From: JACCYX01 sp964610045
Lineage (GTDB): Bacteria; Chloroflexota; Chloroflexia; Thermomicrobiales; UBA6265
Assembly: GCA_964610045.1 (NCBI GenBank)
Contig: CAZSUN010000026.1
Location: 1-39,682 of the forward strand
Direction: 5' to 3'
DNA length: 39,682 nucleotides
In this document: positions 15,891 through 24,435 of the stretch, in pieces
Position numbering within the stretch: position 1 is the first letter of the stretch
How the letters are laid out: each line of letters starts with the position of its first letter
Program-made: the position numbers and the translations under genes
Notes under the pieces: model-generated
Seen by the model: only the letters and a program-made list of their open reading frames with translations
Told to the model about the DNA's origin: nothing
Databases searched by the model: none

Positions 15891-16386
15891 ATGGGGCAGG
15901 TGCGCTCTCAAGCCATCGAATTTGGTCAGGACACCTTGGCGTACGACCTGACCACGCATCAGATTCATCGTCTCAAGCCTGCGAGCGCCACGATTTTGGC
16001 TTTGTGTGATGGGAACCACACTCCAACTGCATAGAGCGCAGAAACGCAACTGACGATTTAGGTCGTATGGAGCGTGCTGAACGAACTCGCCGGTAGCAAT
16101 CTGCTCGAAGGCCCGGTTCCATCGAATGTCGTGATGGTGTCCCCAAGTCGCCGGCGCTTCATGTGCCAGGCCGTGATCGCCAGCGGTGTTGCCCTCCAAC
16201 TGTCATCTCCGCTTCGGCGCTGGCAGGTGTGTATCGGACAATACTGAATACTGCCATGAGAATAGCCTCTTCCTCTTGGGCGCTCTATATACGCAGGACG
16301 TTCAATGTTGCAGTGGATATTGTGGTGAACGTGCGTATCCAGGTCCGCTGGCATCGGGATATTGTTCGGTACCCGTGCCATCCTGA
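15891..16386 (+). pseudogene. Decayed gene: PqqD-like domain + Tat signal + cysteine-rich secreted tail
   Basis: The ATG at 15891 has AGGGGGA upstream and opens a PqqD/RRE-type domain (IEFGQDTLAYDL, IHRLKPASATILALCDGNH). The frame is broken by TAG at 16032 and again at 16053, yet continues in the same frame with the expected helix VVWSVLNELAGSNLLEGPVP and then a twin-arginine motif SRRRFM. Two further frame changes, near 16190 and 16225, join PTVISASALAG and then a cysteine-rich tail (GRCVSDNTEYC, VQCCSGYCGE, SGYCSVPVPS) ending at 16386. Each piece makes sense only if they once formed one protein of about 165 aa. The order is like secreted Chloroflexota proteins with an N-terminal PqqD-like part. 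Product is not expected to be made intact unless stops are read through. Confidence 0.75.
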
Positions 16387-16577
16387 GCCGACTCAGCATT
16401 CATATGCGCCCGATGTGGATTACTCCATGTGGCATTGGTGTAGCCATGAAAGGACATAATAATTGCTTCGACGATGAGCAGTCGGGCGACACAGTTGGTA
16501 TGATTCGTGTGAGTCGTGTTGGGCCATGACGAGGAACAGACGAGATAGATGAATCACACATAATCAAGGGCATTTCT

Positions 16578-18161
16578 GTGGAGCAACTTGACCTAAGGCA
16601 ACTACTCGCGATTGCTCGCCGCCGCGCCTGGATCGTCCTCCTCCTCATGGTGATCGCGGGAAGCGTCGCCTACGTCAATAGCGCGCGCGAAACCAAAATC
16701 TACTCGACGAGCGCCACGATGATGATCTCGAGCACGGGTCAGTCAACCATTTCCCCCGACTACAATTCGCTTGTAACCTCCAAATATCTGGCAGAAACCT
16801 ACAGAATGCTGATCACGACGACTACTGTCATGGACCGTGTGGCGGAGCGGCTCGGATACGACTACGTGCCAAGTGGTGTCTCCGCCAGCCTGATCGAAGG
16901 ATCTCAATTCATTGTCGTCAACGTGACCGACACCGACCCTGAGCGAGCAACTCTCGTTGCAAATACCATTGTTGATGAGTTCAAGAAGTATGTTAACGAA
17001 TTGGCTGCTGCCCAGGCGAGCAGCCTGCGGGTGGAAATCGACGACAAGATTGCCGCCTACGAGGAACGCATCACGGAGATCGACAGTGAACTGGCTGAGA
17101 TCAACGTGCCAGAAAACGCCGACGATGCACGAATACAGCAGCACATCATCGACCTCCAGCAGGAGCGTTCCTCGATTACCCAGGCGCTGAATGCCCTCAA
17201 CACATCGGCACTCACATTGAGCGCAGAAGTCCTGGCCTCTAGCCCACGGATCGATCTCGCCAGTTCGGCGATGGTGCCGACCGTGCCCATCGAGCCGAAA
17301 CCGCGGCAGGCGCTTATGCTGGGCCTGTTTGTCGGGTTGATGTTGGGAATCGGAGTCGTCGCTCTCCTGGAGTTCCTCGACAACACGGTCAAACCCGAGC
17401 AGAACCTGCAGGAGATAACCGGCGCACCATTACTGGCGACGGTGTCGGCTATCAACCGGCTCCAACCTGGGGGCGCACAAGTCTACACACTTGCGCAGCC
17501 ACAATCGAGCGCGACGGAAGCCATGCGGCTGCTCCGTACCAATCTGGAATTCGCCTCGGCTTCCGGTCCAATTCAGGTTGCGACGGTGACGAGTCCATCT
17601 CCAGGTGACGGAAAGAGTACGATCACGGCGAACATCGGGGTGGTCATGGCGCAGGCGGGAATGAAGGTGGTCATCATCGATGCCGATCTTCGAAAGCCGA
17701 CCCAGCATCGTGTATTCGGTATTCCCAACGACCGTGGTCTGACGACCCTGCTTACGCACCCTGATCAGGAATGGCAATCTGTAGGGACACGTGTGGCGCT
17801 GCAGGGACTTACTCTGATTCCAAGCGGTCCCATACCACCCAACCCTGCCGATCTCGTTGCTTCCGCCCGGTTCGAGCTATTGCTCGAGACGATCCGGAGC
17901 GAGGTCGATCTCGTGCTGGTGGATTCGCCGCCAATGTTGTCGGCGAGCGACGCTCTATCGATCGCGGCTCGAACAGACGGAGTGATCATCGTCTGCCAGT
18001 CACATAAAACCCGGACAGACGCCATTCGACACACGGCAAACTCGCTGCACCAGGGCGGTATACGCGTTATCGGTGTGGTCCTGAATCGCCAGAAGGGACA
18101 GCAAGGATCCACATACTACTACGGAACACCCTACGGCAAGGCAACGAATCCCGGAGACTGA
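16578..18161 (+). CDS. Wzz/Wzc-type chain-length regulator fused to a bacterial tyrosine kinase
   Basis: Polysaccharide co-polymerase with BY-kinase domain, 527 aa, in the inner membrane; such proteins control capsule/exopolysaccharide export. The Wzz domain has TM1 at about 18-36 and TM2 at about 245-266, with an extracytoplasmic region containing a coiled coil (150-205). The cytoplasmic kinase has Walker A SPSPGDGKST (339-348), Walker A' VVIIDADLRKP (364-374) and Walker B DLVLVDSPP (444-452), followed by a C-terminal tyrosine cluster (Y513-Y515, Y519) for autophosphorylation. The start is GTG with AAGGG upstream. No glycosyltransferase or Wza/Wzy gene is adjacent, so it is an orphan here. 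Confidence 0.92.
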   Translation: MEQLDLRQLLAIARRRAWIVLLLMVIAGSVAYVNSARETKIYSTSATMMISSTGQSTISPDYNSLVTSKYLAETYRMLITTTTVMDRVAERLGYDYVPSGVSASLIEGSQFIVVNVTDTDPERATLVANTIVDEFKKYVNELAAAQASSLRVEIDDKIAAYEERITEIDSELAEINVPENADDARIQQHIIDLQQERSSITQALNALNTSALTLSAEVLASSPRIDLASSAMVPTVPIEPKPRQALMLGLFVGLMLGIGVVALLEFLDNTVKPEQNLQEITGAPLLATVSAINRLQPGGAQVYTLAQPQSSATEAMRLLRTNLEFASASGPIQVATVTSPSPGDGKSTITANIGVVMAQAGMKVVIIDADLRKPTQHRVFGIPNDRGLTTLLTHPDQEWQSVGTRVALQGLTLIPSGPIPPNPADLVASARFELLLETIRSEVDLVLVDSPPMLSASDALSIAARTDGVIIVCQSHKTRTDAIRHTANSLHQGGIRVIGVVLNRQKGQQGSTYYYGTPYGKATNPGD

Positions 18162-18720
18162 TCGGCCCGTAGGGAAAGGAGCGCTGCCTGTCGTAGCCCC
18201 CGGTGAAACGGAGTGATCCTCCGCAATACGGCTCCACACTCCTTCTGTGACCCGGAGCCATGCGACCAATTGGTTTTGGCGCTGCCTTCATCGCTTGGTG
18301 AGCCCGAGGATGAGCCGTGAACGCCCTGCCGCCCCGAAGTCGGAAGCTCTGGTGCGGTGTAACGGCATCGATCACTTCGAGTCTTTGATGGCGCAACGAC
18401 TGGGATCACCAATCTGCCAGCCTTCGCACTACGTCTGGGACACACGGTTTGGAGCCGAGCGTCCACAGCAGGCGATCGAGGATGCCGCCAGGTCCATTTC
18501 CCTCGGTTCCAGTTACTCGATGGTCGACTCGAACGAGCAGTAGTGAATGTCAGGCTGGAAAGCAAACGATACGGTCGTGGATACTGATAGATCAAGGCAT
18601 GCTTCGCCTCCATCACGCCAACGTCACGGCGAGCCGACTGTTCGCCCGGGAAACGGCCTCTGGTTCAACGCGGAATCCGGTTCGTAACGAAGACGACGAT
18701 AGGGTGGGTCGACGCACACG
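18162..18720 (+). other. 559-bp stretch without a recognised gene
   Basis: An open frame from GTG 18247 to 18543 (98 codons; C-terminal part HYVWDTRFGAERPQQAIEDA) is the best candidate, but it has no ribosome binding site and no recognisable family. Short open pieces in all three plus frames without clear signals suggest eroded coding sequence. No RNA structure or insertion element was seen. Confidence 0.4.
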
Positions 18721-19149
18721 ATGGACATCACGACATGGAGCCCGTTCCTTCTCGAGGTTCACGATGTGCCCGAACGGCTGGAAGTCGTCCTGGATGGGAT
18801 CGAGTATGTTGGCGTGGCGATCGAAGTCCTCGCCGTGGTCATCATCGTGATTGCGATCGCGTTCGCGACCGCGGAGTTCGTCCGTGGTCGCATGCGGCGG
18901 AACGAATCGGCGTTCAACTACCGCACCTACCGCACCCATCTCGGGGCTGGCCTGCTCCTGGGGTTGGAAATCCTGGTTGCGGCAGACGTCATTCGTACCG
19001 TCGTGCTGGAACCGACCATGGAGAGCGTGATGGTGCTCGCCATCCTCGTGCTGATCCGGATCTGTTTGGGGTGGTCGATCGTGGTGGAAATTGAACGGCG
19101 TTGGCCATGGCAGAAACCGCTGCCGAACGACGTGGGACATCAGGAATAA
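18721..19149 (+). CDS. DUF1622 membrane protein
   Basis: 142 aa with three hydrophobic segments (about 30-55, 77-97, 102-122). It matches the DUF1622 pattern: a long first helix, a loop with TYRTHLGAGLLLGLEILVAA, an ADVIRTVV turn, then VLAILVLIRICLGWSIVVEIE and a final RRWPWQ. The family is conserved in many bacteria and its function is unknown. GGGTGGG lies upstream of the ATG. It stands alone on this strand. Confidence 0.85.
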   Translation: MDITTWSPFLLEVHDVPERLEVVLDGIEYVGVAIEVLAVVIIVIAIAFATAEFVRGRMRRNESAFNYRTYRTHLGAGLLLGLEILVAADVIRTVVLEPTMESVMVLAILVLIRICLGWSIVVEIERRWPWQKPLPNDVGHQE

Positions 19150-19343
19150 TTCCTCGTCGGTTTACGGAATTTCGCCAGCGAGGAGTGAGACTGAGGCCGG
19201 GTGAAGTTCAGTGGTTTCTCGTCGGCGCGATCCGGAACCTGATTGAGATGGAACCGAAGGCAGCGAAGCGGGTCACGCCCGAGGTTGACTGACACGAATT
19301 CTCCGTGACAGCGGGCATCTCACCTCTGTTCTCAATCCTGGTC

Positions 19344-19535
19344 TCAGTAGCTGTCCCGCTTGTTCATGAACCAAAGAAATGTCAGGACCCCGCCAAGCGC
19401 AGCTCCGGCGAGGGCGACTGAACTCCCAATGAGTTCGAAACCGAGTTTCCAGATCACCCAACCGACACCGAACCCAATCGCGCCGCCCACGATGATGCAG
19501 GCGATCCCGACCACTACCAGGCGCCAACCTTCCAT
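19344..19535 (-). CDS. Small two-helix membrane protein, unknown
   Basis: 63 aa. GAGGAG stands about 8 bases before the ATG. Helix one (about 6-31) is rich in Gly and Ile with a GxxxG-like spacing, helix two (about 34-56) ends in FMNKRDSY. The N-terminus is short, so both termini probably face the same side. The ribosome binding site and clean hydrophobic pattern support a real gene; no family is recognised. Confidence 0.65.
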   Translation of the reverse strand: MEGWRLVVVGIACIIVGGAIGFGVGWVIWKLGFELIGSSVALAGAALGGVLTFLWFMNKRDSY

Positions 19536-19845
19536 GCCCTACTCCTCGAACTCCAACTGTCCGGATATCCTGCCGTGTCTCGCCAGCCCCATGTGACCCG
19601 CGTCCTGGCTTACCTTCGCCAGAGGTGAACCGCGCCGCGGGGATGTGCCTGAATGCGACCAGTATGACAGCATCGGACCTTCAACTGCGGGCATTCTCCC
19701 ACTGCCCTGCCAACCGGGTGCCTCGCTGGTAGGCAGCCTCTTGGCGATGGCGCGAGGGCGTGGTGTAATGGCCGCCGTCTACCGGTAGACGGCGGCGGGA
19801 GAATTCCTCTCCACGTCGGCGATTTCTCCACCCTGCGGAGGATAC
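19536..19845. other. 310-bp intergenic region with one palindrome
   Basis: Divergent spacer between the small membrane gene and the esterase gene. The only structure seen is the perfect palindrome at 19772-19795; no gene is supported. Confidence 0.5.
19772..19795. repeat. Perfect 24-bp palindrome upstream of the esterase gene
   Basis: Two perfectly complementary 12-base halves (first half CCGCCGTCTACC) with no spacer, 50 bp before the start codon at 19846. It could bind a dimeric regulator or form a transcript hairpin; there is no T-run. Confidence 0.45.
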
Positions 19846-20847
19846 ATGGCCTTCTTCGACCTTCCTCTCGATCGACTGCGCGAGTATCGGCCGGAGCGTG
19901 TCGAACCGCTCAATTTCGATGAATTCTGGGCAGCGACGATCGCCCAGGCCAACGAAGCGGCAACCGAACCCGTGTTCACGCCAGTCGACTCCGGATTGTC
20001 GACCGTCGATGCCTTCGACGTCACCTTCAGCGGCTACAACGGTCAACCGATCAAGGGCTGGCTCCTGCTGCCGGCAAGTCGCCAGGAACCTTTGCCGGCG
20101 GTGGTCGAATACATTGGGTACTCCGGCGGCCGGTCGTTCCCGTCCGACTGGCTTCTCTGGAGCGCCGCCGGGTATGCCCACTTCGTCATGGACACCCGCG
20201 GGCAGGGAAGCGGATTTCTCCCGGGCGATACGTCCGACCCGGAATTGGAGGGCGGGAATCCCCAGGTAGCCGGGTTCATGACCCGCGGCATCCTCTCGCC
20301 GGCGACGTACTACTACCGGCGCGTGTTCACCGACGCGGTACGTGCGGTCAGCACGATTCGCCAGCATCCCGCCGTGGATGCCAGCCGGGTCGCCGTGGTT
20401 GGCGGCAGCCAGGGCGGCGGTATCGCATTGGCGGTCAGTGGACTGGCGCCGGATCTTGCCGCGGTCGTCTCCGATGTTCCGTTCCTGTGCCATTACCGCC
20501 GCGCGACGGAAATCACCGACTCGAACCCCTACAAGGAAATCTCGCTCTACTGCGTCTCGCATCGGGACAAGATCGAACAGGCGTTCGAGACCCTTTCGTA
20601 CTTCGACGGTGTCAACTTCGCGCCGCGAGCTACCGCGCCCGCCTTGTTCTCTGTCGGCCTGATGGATCAGGTATGCCCACCGTCAACCGTCTTCGCCGCC
20701 CACAACCACTACGGCGGCGAAAAAGAGATCACGATCTGGCCGTACAACGGGCACGAAGGCGGAGGCCCGTACCAGGTCAAGGCAAAACTCGGATTCGTCA
20801 ACGCCAGGTTGCGCCAGGACAGAACTCCGGGGTTGTCTGGTGGATAA
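19846..20847 (+). CDS. Acetyl esterase, CE7 family (acetylxylan esterase/cephalosporin-C deacetylase)
   Basis: Alpha/beta hydrolase of 333 aa that removes acetyl groups from small xylo-oligosaccharides and related esters; CE7 enzymes are cytoplasmic. No signal peptide is present. The family's signature RGQG is at 118-121 (MDTRGQGSG), the nucleophile elbow GGSQGG carries S188, and the remaining triad members are D274 (GLMDQVCPP) and H303 (PYNGHEGG). The length is normal (about 320). GGAGGATAC precedes the ATG. It is followed 33 bp later by a sugar isomerase-like gene, which fits sugar use. Confidence 0.94.
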   Translation: MAFFDLPLDRLREYRPERVEPLNFDEFWAATIAQANEAATEPVFTPVDSGLSTVDAFDVTFSGYNGQPIKGWLLLPASRQEPLPAVVEYIGYSGGRSFPSDWLLWSAAGYAHFVMDTRGQGSGFLPGDTSDPELEGGNPQVAGFMTRGILSPATYYYRRVFTDAVRAVSTIRQHPAVDASRVAVVGGSQGGGIALAVSGLAPDLAAVVSDVPFLCHYRRATEITDSNPYKEISLYCVSHRDKIEQAFETLSYFDGVNFAPRATAPALFSVGLMDQVCPPSTVFAAHNHYGGEKEITIWPYNGHEGGGPYQVKAKLGFVNARLRQDRTPGLSGG

Positions 20848-20880
20848 GGCCGCGACCCATTCATGACGAAGGAGTTCCGG

Positions 20881-21702
20881 ATGACGCCCGGCATTTTCGA
20901 AACCGTCTTCCCGCGACCGTCGCTGGAAGAGTCGATGCAGGCGGTGGCTGCCGCTGGGTTCGGCGCGGTCCAGTTCCATCCGCCGAGCGCAGGGATCCAT
21001 CCCTGGGAGTCCGAGCCCGATCCTGCCGCGATCGAACGCGTCAGGGATGTCTCGGCCAGGACGGGCGTGCGGATCGCGGCTTTGGATGGCACATATAACA
21101 TGGCGCACCCGGATCCTCGTGTCCGGGCCAGCGGTCACGCGGGTCTCGCCCGGACGATCGAACTGGCGGCGCGTCTCCACGTTCCATTCGTGACACTCTG
21201 CACCGGCACGCGCGACACCAGCAGCATGTGGAGATTCCACTCCGGCAATGAAAAGGCCGATGCGTGGGTGGACATGATTGAGTCGGTGACCCGGGCGTTG
21301 GAGGTGGCCGGCAGCACTGGAGTCACTCTTCTGGTCGAGCCCGAGCCGGCCAACATCGTGAGCTCTGCGCAAAAGGCGCGCCAGTTGCTCGACCAGTGTG
21401 CCAGCGCCAGGCTCCGGATCGTGCTGGACCCTGCGAACATCGTCCTCTCCGATCGCACCCGATCGCCACTGAATGTGCTCAGCGAGAGCTTTTCGCTGCT
21501 TGGCTCCGACATCGCCTTCGCCCACGCGAAGGACCTCTCGCCTGACGACGAGTTCTGTGCCGCAGGCACCGGTATCGTGCCGTGGACCGAGTATTGGGAA
21601 TTGCTCGATGGGATCGGCTACGACGGGGATGTCATCTTCCACACCCTCACCGAGCAGGACGTGCCGGCAGCACTCACCATCTCCCCGTGGGGCAGCGAAT
21701 AG
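20881..21702 (+). CDS. Sugar phosphate isomerase/epimerase-like TIM-barrel protein
   Basis: 273 aa, AP-endonuclease-2/xylose-isomerase-like barrel family. AAGGAG stands seven bases before the ATG at 20881; an earlier ATG at 20863 lies before that site and is rejected. Metal-binding residues typical of the family occur in order: Glu in LLVEPEPANIV, Asp in IVLDPANIV, His in IAFAHAKDL and the late Glu/Asp region near GTGIVPWTEYWELL. The reaction is unknown: members isomerise or epimerise ketoses or act on inositol derivatives. It probably shares a transcript with the esterase and converges on the gene ending at 21720. Confidence 0.88.
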   Translation: MTPGIFETVFPRPSLEESMQAVAAAGFGAVQFHPPSAGIHPWESEPDPAAIERVRDVSARTGVRIAALDGTYNMAHPDPRVRASGHAGLARTIELAARLHVPFVTLCTGTRDTSSMWRFHSGNEKADAWVDMIESVTRALEVAGSTGVTLLVEPEPANIVSSAQKARQLLDQCASARLRIVLDPANIVLSDRTRSPLNVLSESFSLLGSDIAFAHAKDLSPDDEFCAAGTGIVPWTEYWELLDGIGYDGDVIFHTLTEQDVPAALTISPWGSE

Positions 21703-21719
21703 GGAGAGCGCAAGGGGCG

Positions 21720-22085
21720 TTACTCGGACTCGCTGGCAACCGGGGACTTCCGGCGACGTCGCAACTCCTGGTAGAACGCGTCCATCGCGGGTCCGAGACG
21801 TTCGCCGAATCCATCCATGGTGACGAGGGTGACACCAGGACGCCCAACATCAGCCCGTGCCGAAACTTCACCGGTCACACGCGGAAGCACTCCTTCGGCG
21901 CTGCCCATCACGAACACCTGATTCGGGCGGCCCGTCGCACCGGCCCGGTACCCCTGGCTTTTGAAGAACTCCGTCGCGAGGGTCAATACGTCCTTCGCCG
22001 GCAATCGGGAGACCGCCTTTCGCTGGAAGGCGGTTCTCACCATTTCCTGCTCGATGGCCGCGCGATCCTGGGTCATCTGCCTCAT
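21720..22085 (-). CDS. Conserved-looking hypothetical protein at the end of a five-gene run
   Basis: 121 aa from the ATG at 22085 (AGGAG just upstream); an ATG at 22076 is also possible. No family is recognised. The N-terminal half is helical and basic (QEMVRTAFQRKAVSRLPAKD), the middle is a beta-rich stretch (NQVFVMGSAEGVLPRVTGEV, GVTLVTMDGF), and the C-terminus is a basic helix (AFYQELRRRRK). It begins at the stop codon of the UPF0173 gene, so the two are translationally linked. No membrane segments or metal motifs are seen. Confidence 0.7.
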   Translation of the reverse strand: MRQMTQDRAAIEQEMVRTAFQRKAVSRLPAKDVLTLATEFFKSQGYRAGATGRPNQVFVMGSAEGVLPRVTGEVSARADVGRPGVTLVTMDGFGERLGPAMDAFYQELRRRRKSPVASESE

Positions 22086-22089
22086 GCTC

Positions 22090-22785
22090 CTAATCGATGA
22101 TGTGGGCATCGCCCGGTTGCAGCAGTTCCACCCTGGACGACGTCGCGGACTCGACCGCCGCCTTGAAGGCTTCGCCGTCCTGCGCGATCGGGGGAAATGT
22201 GTTGTAGTGGCACGGTATGACAACCTTCGCGTTGAGCAGTTTGGCGGCGCGAACCGCGTCCGCCGGCCCCATCGTGAAGTTGTCGCCAATCGGGAGGATC
22301 GCCACGTCGAGCCCCTCCTCGCCAATGAGTTGCATGTCGAGGAACAGGCAGGTGTCGCCCGCGAAGTACACGGTTTTTCCCCCGAACCGGACGACATGAC
22401 CGGCGGGGATTCCCGGCGCGACGAAAGTGCCATCCACGGAATATGACGAGGTGTGCCAGGCCGGCACGAATTTGGTCGTCCCGCCCTCGAAGGCGACCGT
22501 GCCGCCGTGATTGCCGCCCCAGGCCCCCGCGACTCCTTGCGACCCCAGCCAGGTGGCCAGCTCGTGCGTCGCGATGACGCGCGAACCGTTGCGCCTGGCG
22601 ATGGCCACCGTATCTCCAACGTGATCGTTGTGAGCGTGCGTCAGGATGATCGTCGCGGCATTCACCTCCGCAGCGTCCACCGTGGCCACCGGGTTACCGC
22701 TGATGAAGGGATCGATCAGGACCGACTTGTCGCCCGAATCAAGCCGGAACGCCGAGTGTCCGTAGTAGAGCAGCTCAACTGTCAT
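22090..22785 (-). CDS. UPF0173 metal-dependent hydrolase (metallo-beta-lactamase fold)
   Basis: 231 aa from the ATG at 22785, which has GGGAG ten bases upstream. Opening VELLYYGHSAFRL and the metal site H50-A-H-N-D54-H55 (in ILTHAHNDHVGD) are typical of the UPF0173/YtkL group. Further conserved parts are PAWHTSS, YFAGDTCLF and the terminal metal His in VIPCHYNTFPPIAQD. Cytoplasmic hydrolase; substrate unknown. It sits between the amidohydrolase and an unknown protein on one transcript. Confidence 0.93.
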   Translation of the reverse strand: MTVELLYYGHSAFRLDSGDKSVLIDPFISGNPVATVDAAEVNAATIILTHAHNDHVGDTVAIARRNGSRVIATHELATWLGSQGVAGAWGGNHGGTVAFEGGTTKFVPAWHTSSYSVDGTFVAPGIPAGHVVRFGGKTVYFAGDTCLFLDMQLIGEEGLDVAILPIGDNFTMGPADAVRAAKLLNAKVVIPCHYNTFPPIAQDGEAFKAAVESATSSRVELLQPGDAHIID

Positions 22786-22820
22786 GGAAGTTGTCTCCCT
22801 TTTGCTCCATACACGCGAGA

Positions 22821-24419
22821 TCAATTCGCCTCATACACGACCTGTCCGTCGGCGATCGTGCATGAGACGGACTGCGATGCCAGCTCGTTGGATGCGACGT
22901 CCCGGAGATCGGTGGAAAACACGGTGATATCGGCAAGGTACCCCGGTCGCAGGGTGCCTTTGCGCTCCTCGGATCTCGTAGCATAGGCTGCATTGGCGGT
23001 GTACGCCCGGATTGCCTCCTCCAGGGGCACACATTCCTCAGAGAAGATCTCGTCTCCCAGCCGGTCCCGGCGCGTCACCATCGTCTGGATGCCGAGCAGT
23101 GGATCGAGGGGAACGACTGGCGCGTCACTGCTCGCCGCCGCGACGATACCAAGGTCGGCGAAGGTCTTCATCGCATATGCATATCGCACGCGATCCGGGC
23201 CAAGATTCTGGAGGTAGGCTGGTCGTGTGTAGTACAGGAAGGTCGTGCCCGGAATCGGCACCGCCCCCAGCTGCTTGATCCGATCCATCTGCACGAGGTC
23301 GACCAATGAGCAGTGTTCGATCCTGTGACGGGGATCCGGTCGCGGATTGTGCTCCTGGGCCGCCTCGTAGGCGTCGAGGACGGCATCGATCGCAGCGTCG
23401 CCAATGGCGTGGATGCCGACCTGGAACCCTGCATCGTGCGCCCGGATGACCCGCTCGCGGATCTCGTCGGGAGAAATCATCCAGAGACCATAGTTGTCCG
23501 GTTCACCGGCGTACGGCGCGCGAAGGCGGGCCGTACGGCCACCGATGGAGCCATCGGCGAAGAGTTTGGCGGCCCCGATCTGGAGCCAGTCATCGCCAAA
23601 CCCGGTCACAATGCCGAGCGACACGAGTTCGTCCAGGGTATCGTCGATGATCATCATCAGCGTGCTGCGTACCGGCAGTTCGCCGCTCGACCGCAACCGC
23701 TGGTAGGCCCGCAGATGGATCGGGGTCCGCACCAGCGCATCGGTCACGCTGGTCACGCCGAAACGGCGGAATTCCTGGCCGGCGCGACGCAACGCCTCGA
23801 CATAGTCGTCTTCGGAGGCGGCAGGTTGGGCTGCCGCGGCGCGCTTCGACATTGACTCGCGCAGCACTCCGGTCGGCTCACCGTGATCGTCCCGGTCGAT
23901 CGTGCCATCAGGCTCGTCGCCGGTGGTCCGATCGATACCGGCCAAGGCCAGGGCTCGACTATTCGCCACCGCGATGTGGTGGCACGATCGCCAGAGCAGC
24001 ACCGGGTGCTCCGGCGCAATGTCGTCCAGATCCTGGCGGGTAGGATGCCGTCCCTCAACGAGTGTGGCCTGGTCGTACCCTCGTCCCACGATCCAGGTGC
24101 CGGGCGGGATGCGTTCAGCTTCCGCGCGAACGAGGTCGCGGATCTGCGCGATGGACGTGACGCCGGGAGCGGCCAGGCCGATCTGTCCAAGCGCAAATCC
24201 GACCAGGTCGGGATGGGCGTGGGCATCGTTGAGTCCCGGTACCGCCAACCGGCCCTGGAGGTCGAGTTCATCAGCTGGTCCCGCGAGATGGGATCGAACG
24301 TCATCAAGGGCGCCGACTGCCACGATCCGCCCGAACTGGCACAGCACGGCTTCGGCCAGCGGTTGCTCGCGGTTCATGGTCAGGATTGGACCGTTGTGGA
24401 TCAGGAGTGGGCGATTCAT
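22821..24419 (-). CDS. Amidohydrolase family protein (YtcJ-like)
   Basis: 532 aa metal-dependent amidohydrolase, PF07969 type. The N-terminal beta part holds the metal motif D65-A-H67-A-H69 (PGLNDAHAHPD). The barrel shows IHAIGDAAIDAVLDAY, HRIEHCSLVD and SSDAPVVPLDPLLGI, and the C-terminus closes with the usual beta sandwich (GYLADITVFSTDL). Such enzymes hydrolyse amide or related bonds; substrate is not predictable. The start at 24419 follows GAGG, 16 bp after the preceding stop; an ATG at 24446 would overlap the upstream gene by 11 bp and is an alternative. Confidence 0.93.
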   Translation of the reverse strand: MNRPLLIHNGPILTMNREQPLAEAVLCQFGRIVAVGALDDVRSHLAGPADELDLQGRLAVPGLNDAHAHPDLVGFALGQIGLAAPGVTSIAQIRDLVRAEAERIPPGTWIVGRGYDQATLVEGRHPTRQDLDDIAPEHPVLLWRSCHHIAVANSRALALAGIDRTTGDEPDGTIDRDDHGEPTGVLRESMSKRAAAAQPAASEDDYVEALRRAGQEFRRFGVTSVTDALVRTPIHLRAYQRLRSSGELPVRSTLMMIIDDTLDELVSLGIVTGFGDDWLQIGAAKLFADGSIGGRTARLRAPYAGEPDNYGLWMISPDEIRERVIRAHDAGFQVGIHAIGDAAIDAVLDAYEAAQEHNPRPDPRHRIEHCSLVDLVQMDRIKQLGAVPIPGTTFLYYTRPAYLQNLGPDRVRYAYAMKTFADLGIVAAASSDAPVVPLDPLLGIQTMVTRRDRLGDEIFSEECVPLEEAIRAYTANAAYATRSEERKGTLRPGYLADITVFSTDLRDVASNELASQSVSCTIADGQVVYEAN

Positions 24420-24435
24420 GGGGTGCGGCGCCTCA

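Noticed and set aside
19101..19292. 63-codon open frame after the DUF1622 gene
   Set aside because: It starts inside DUF1622, has no ribosome binding site and no family likeness.
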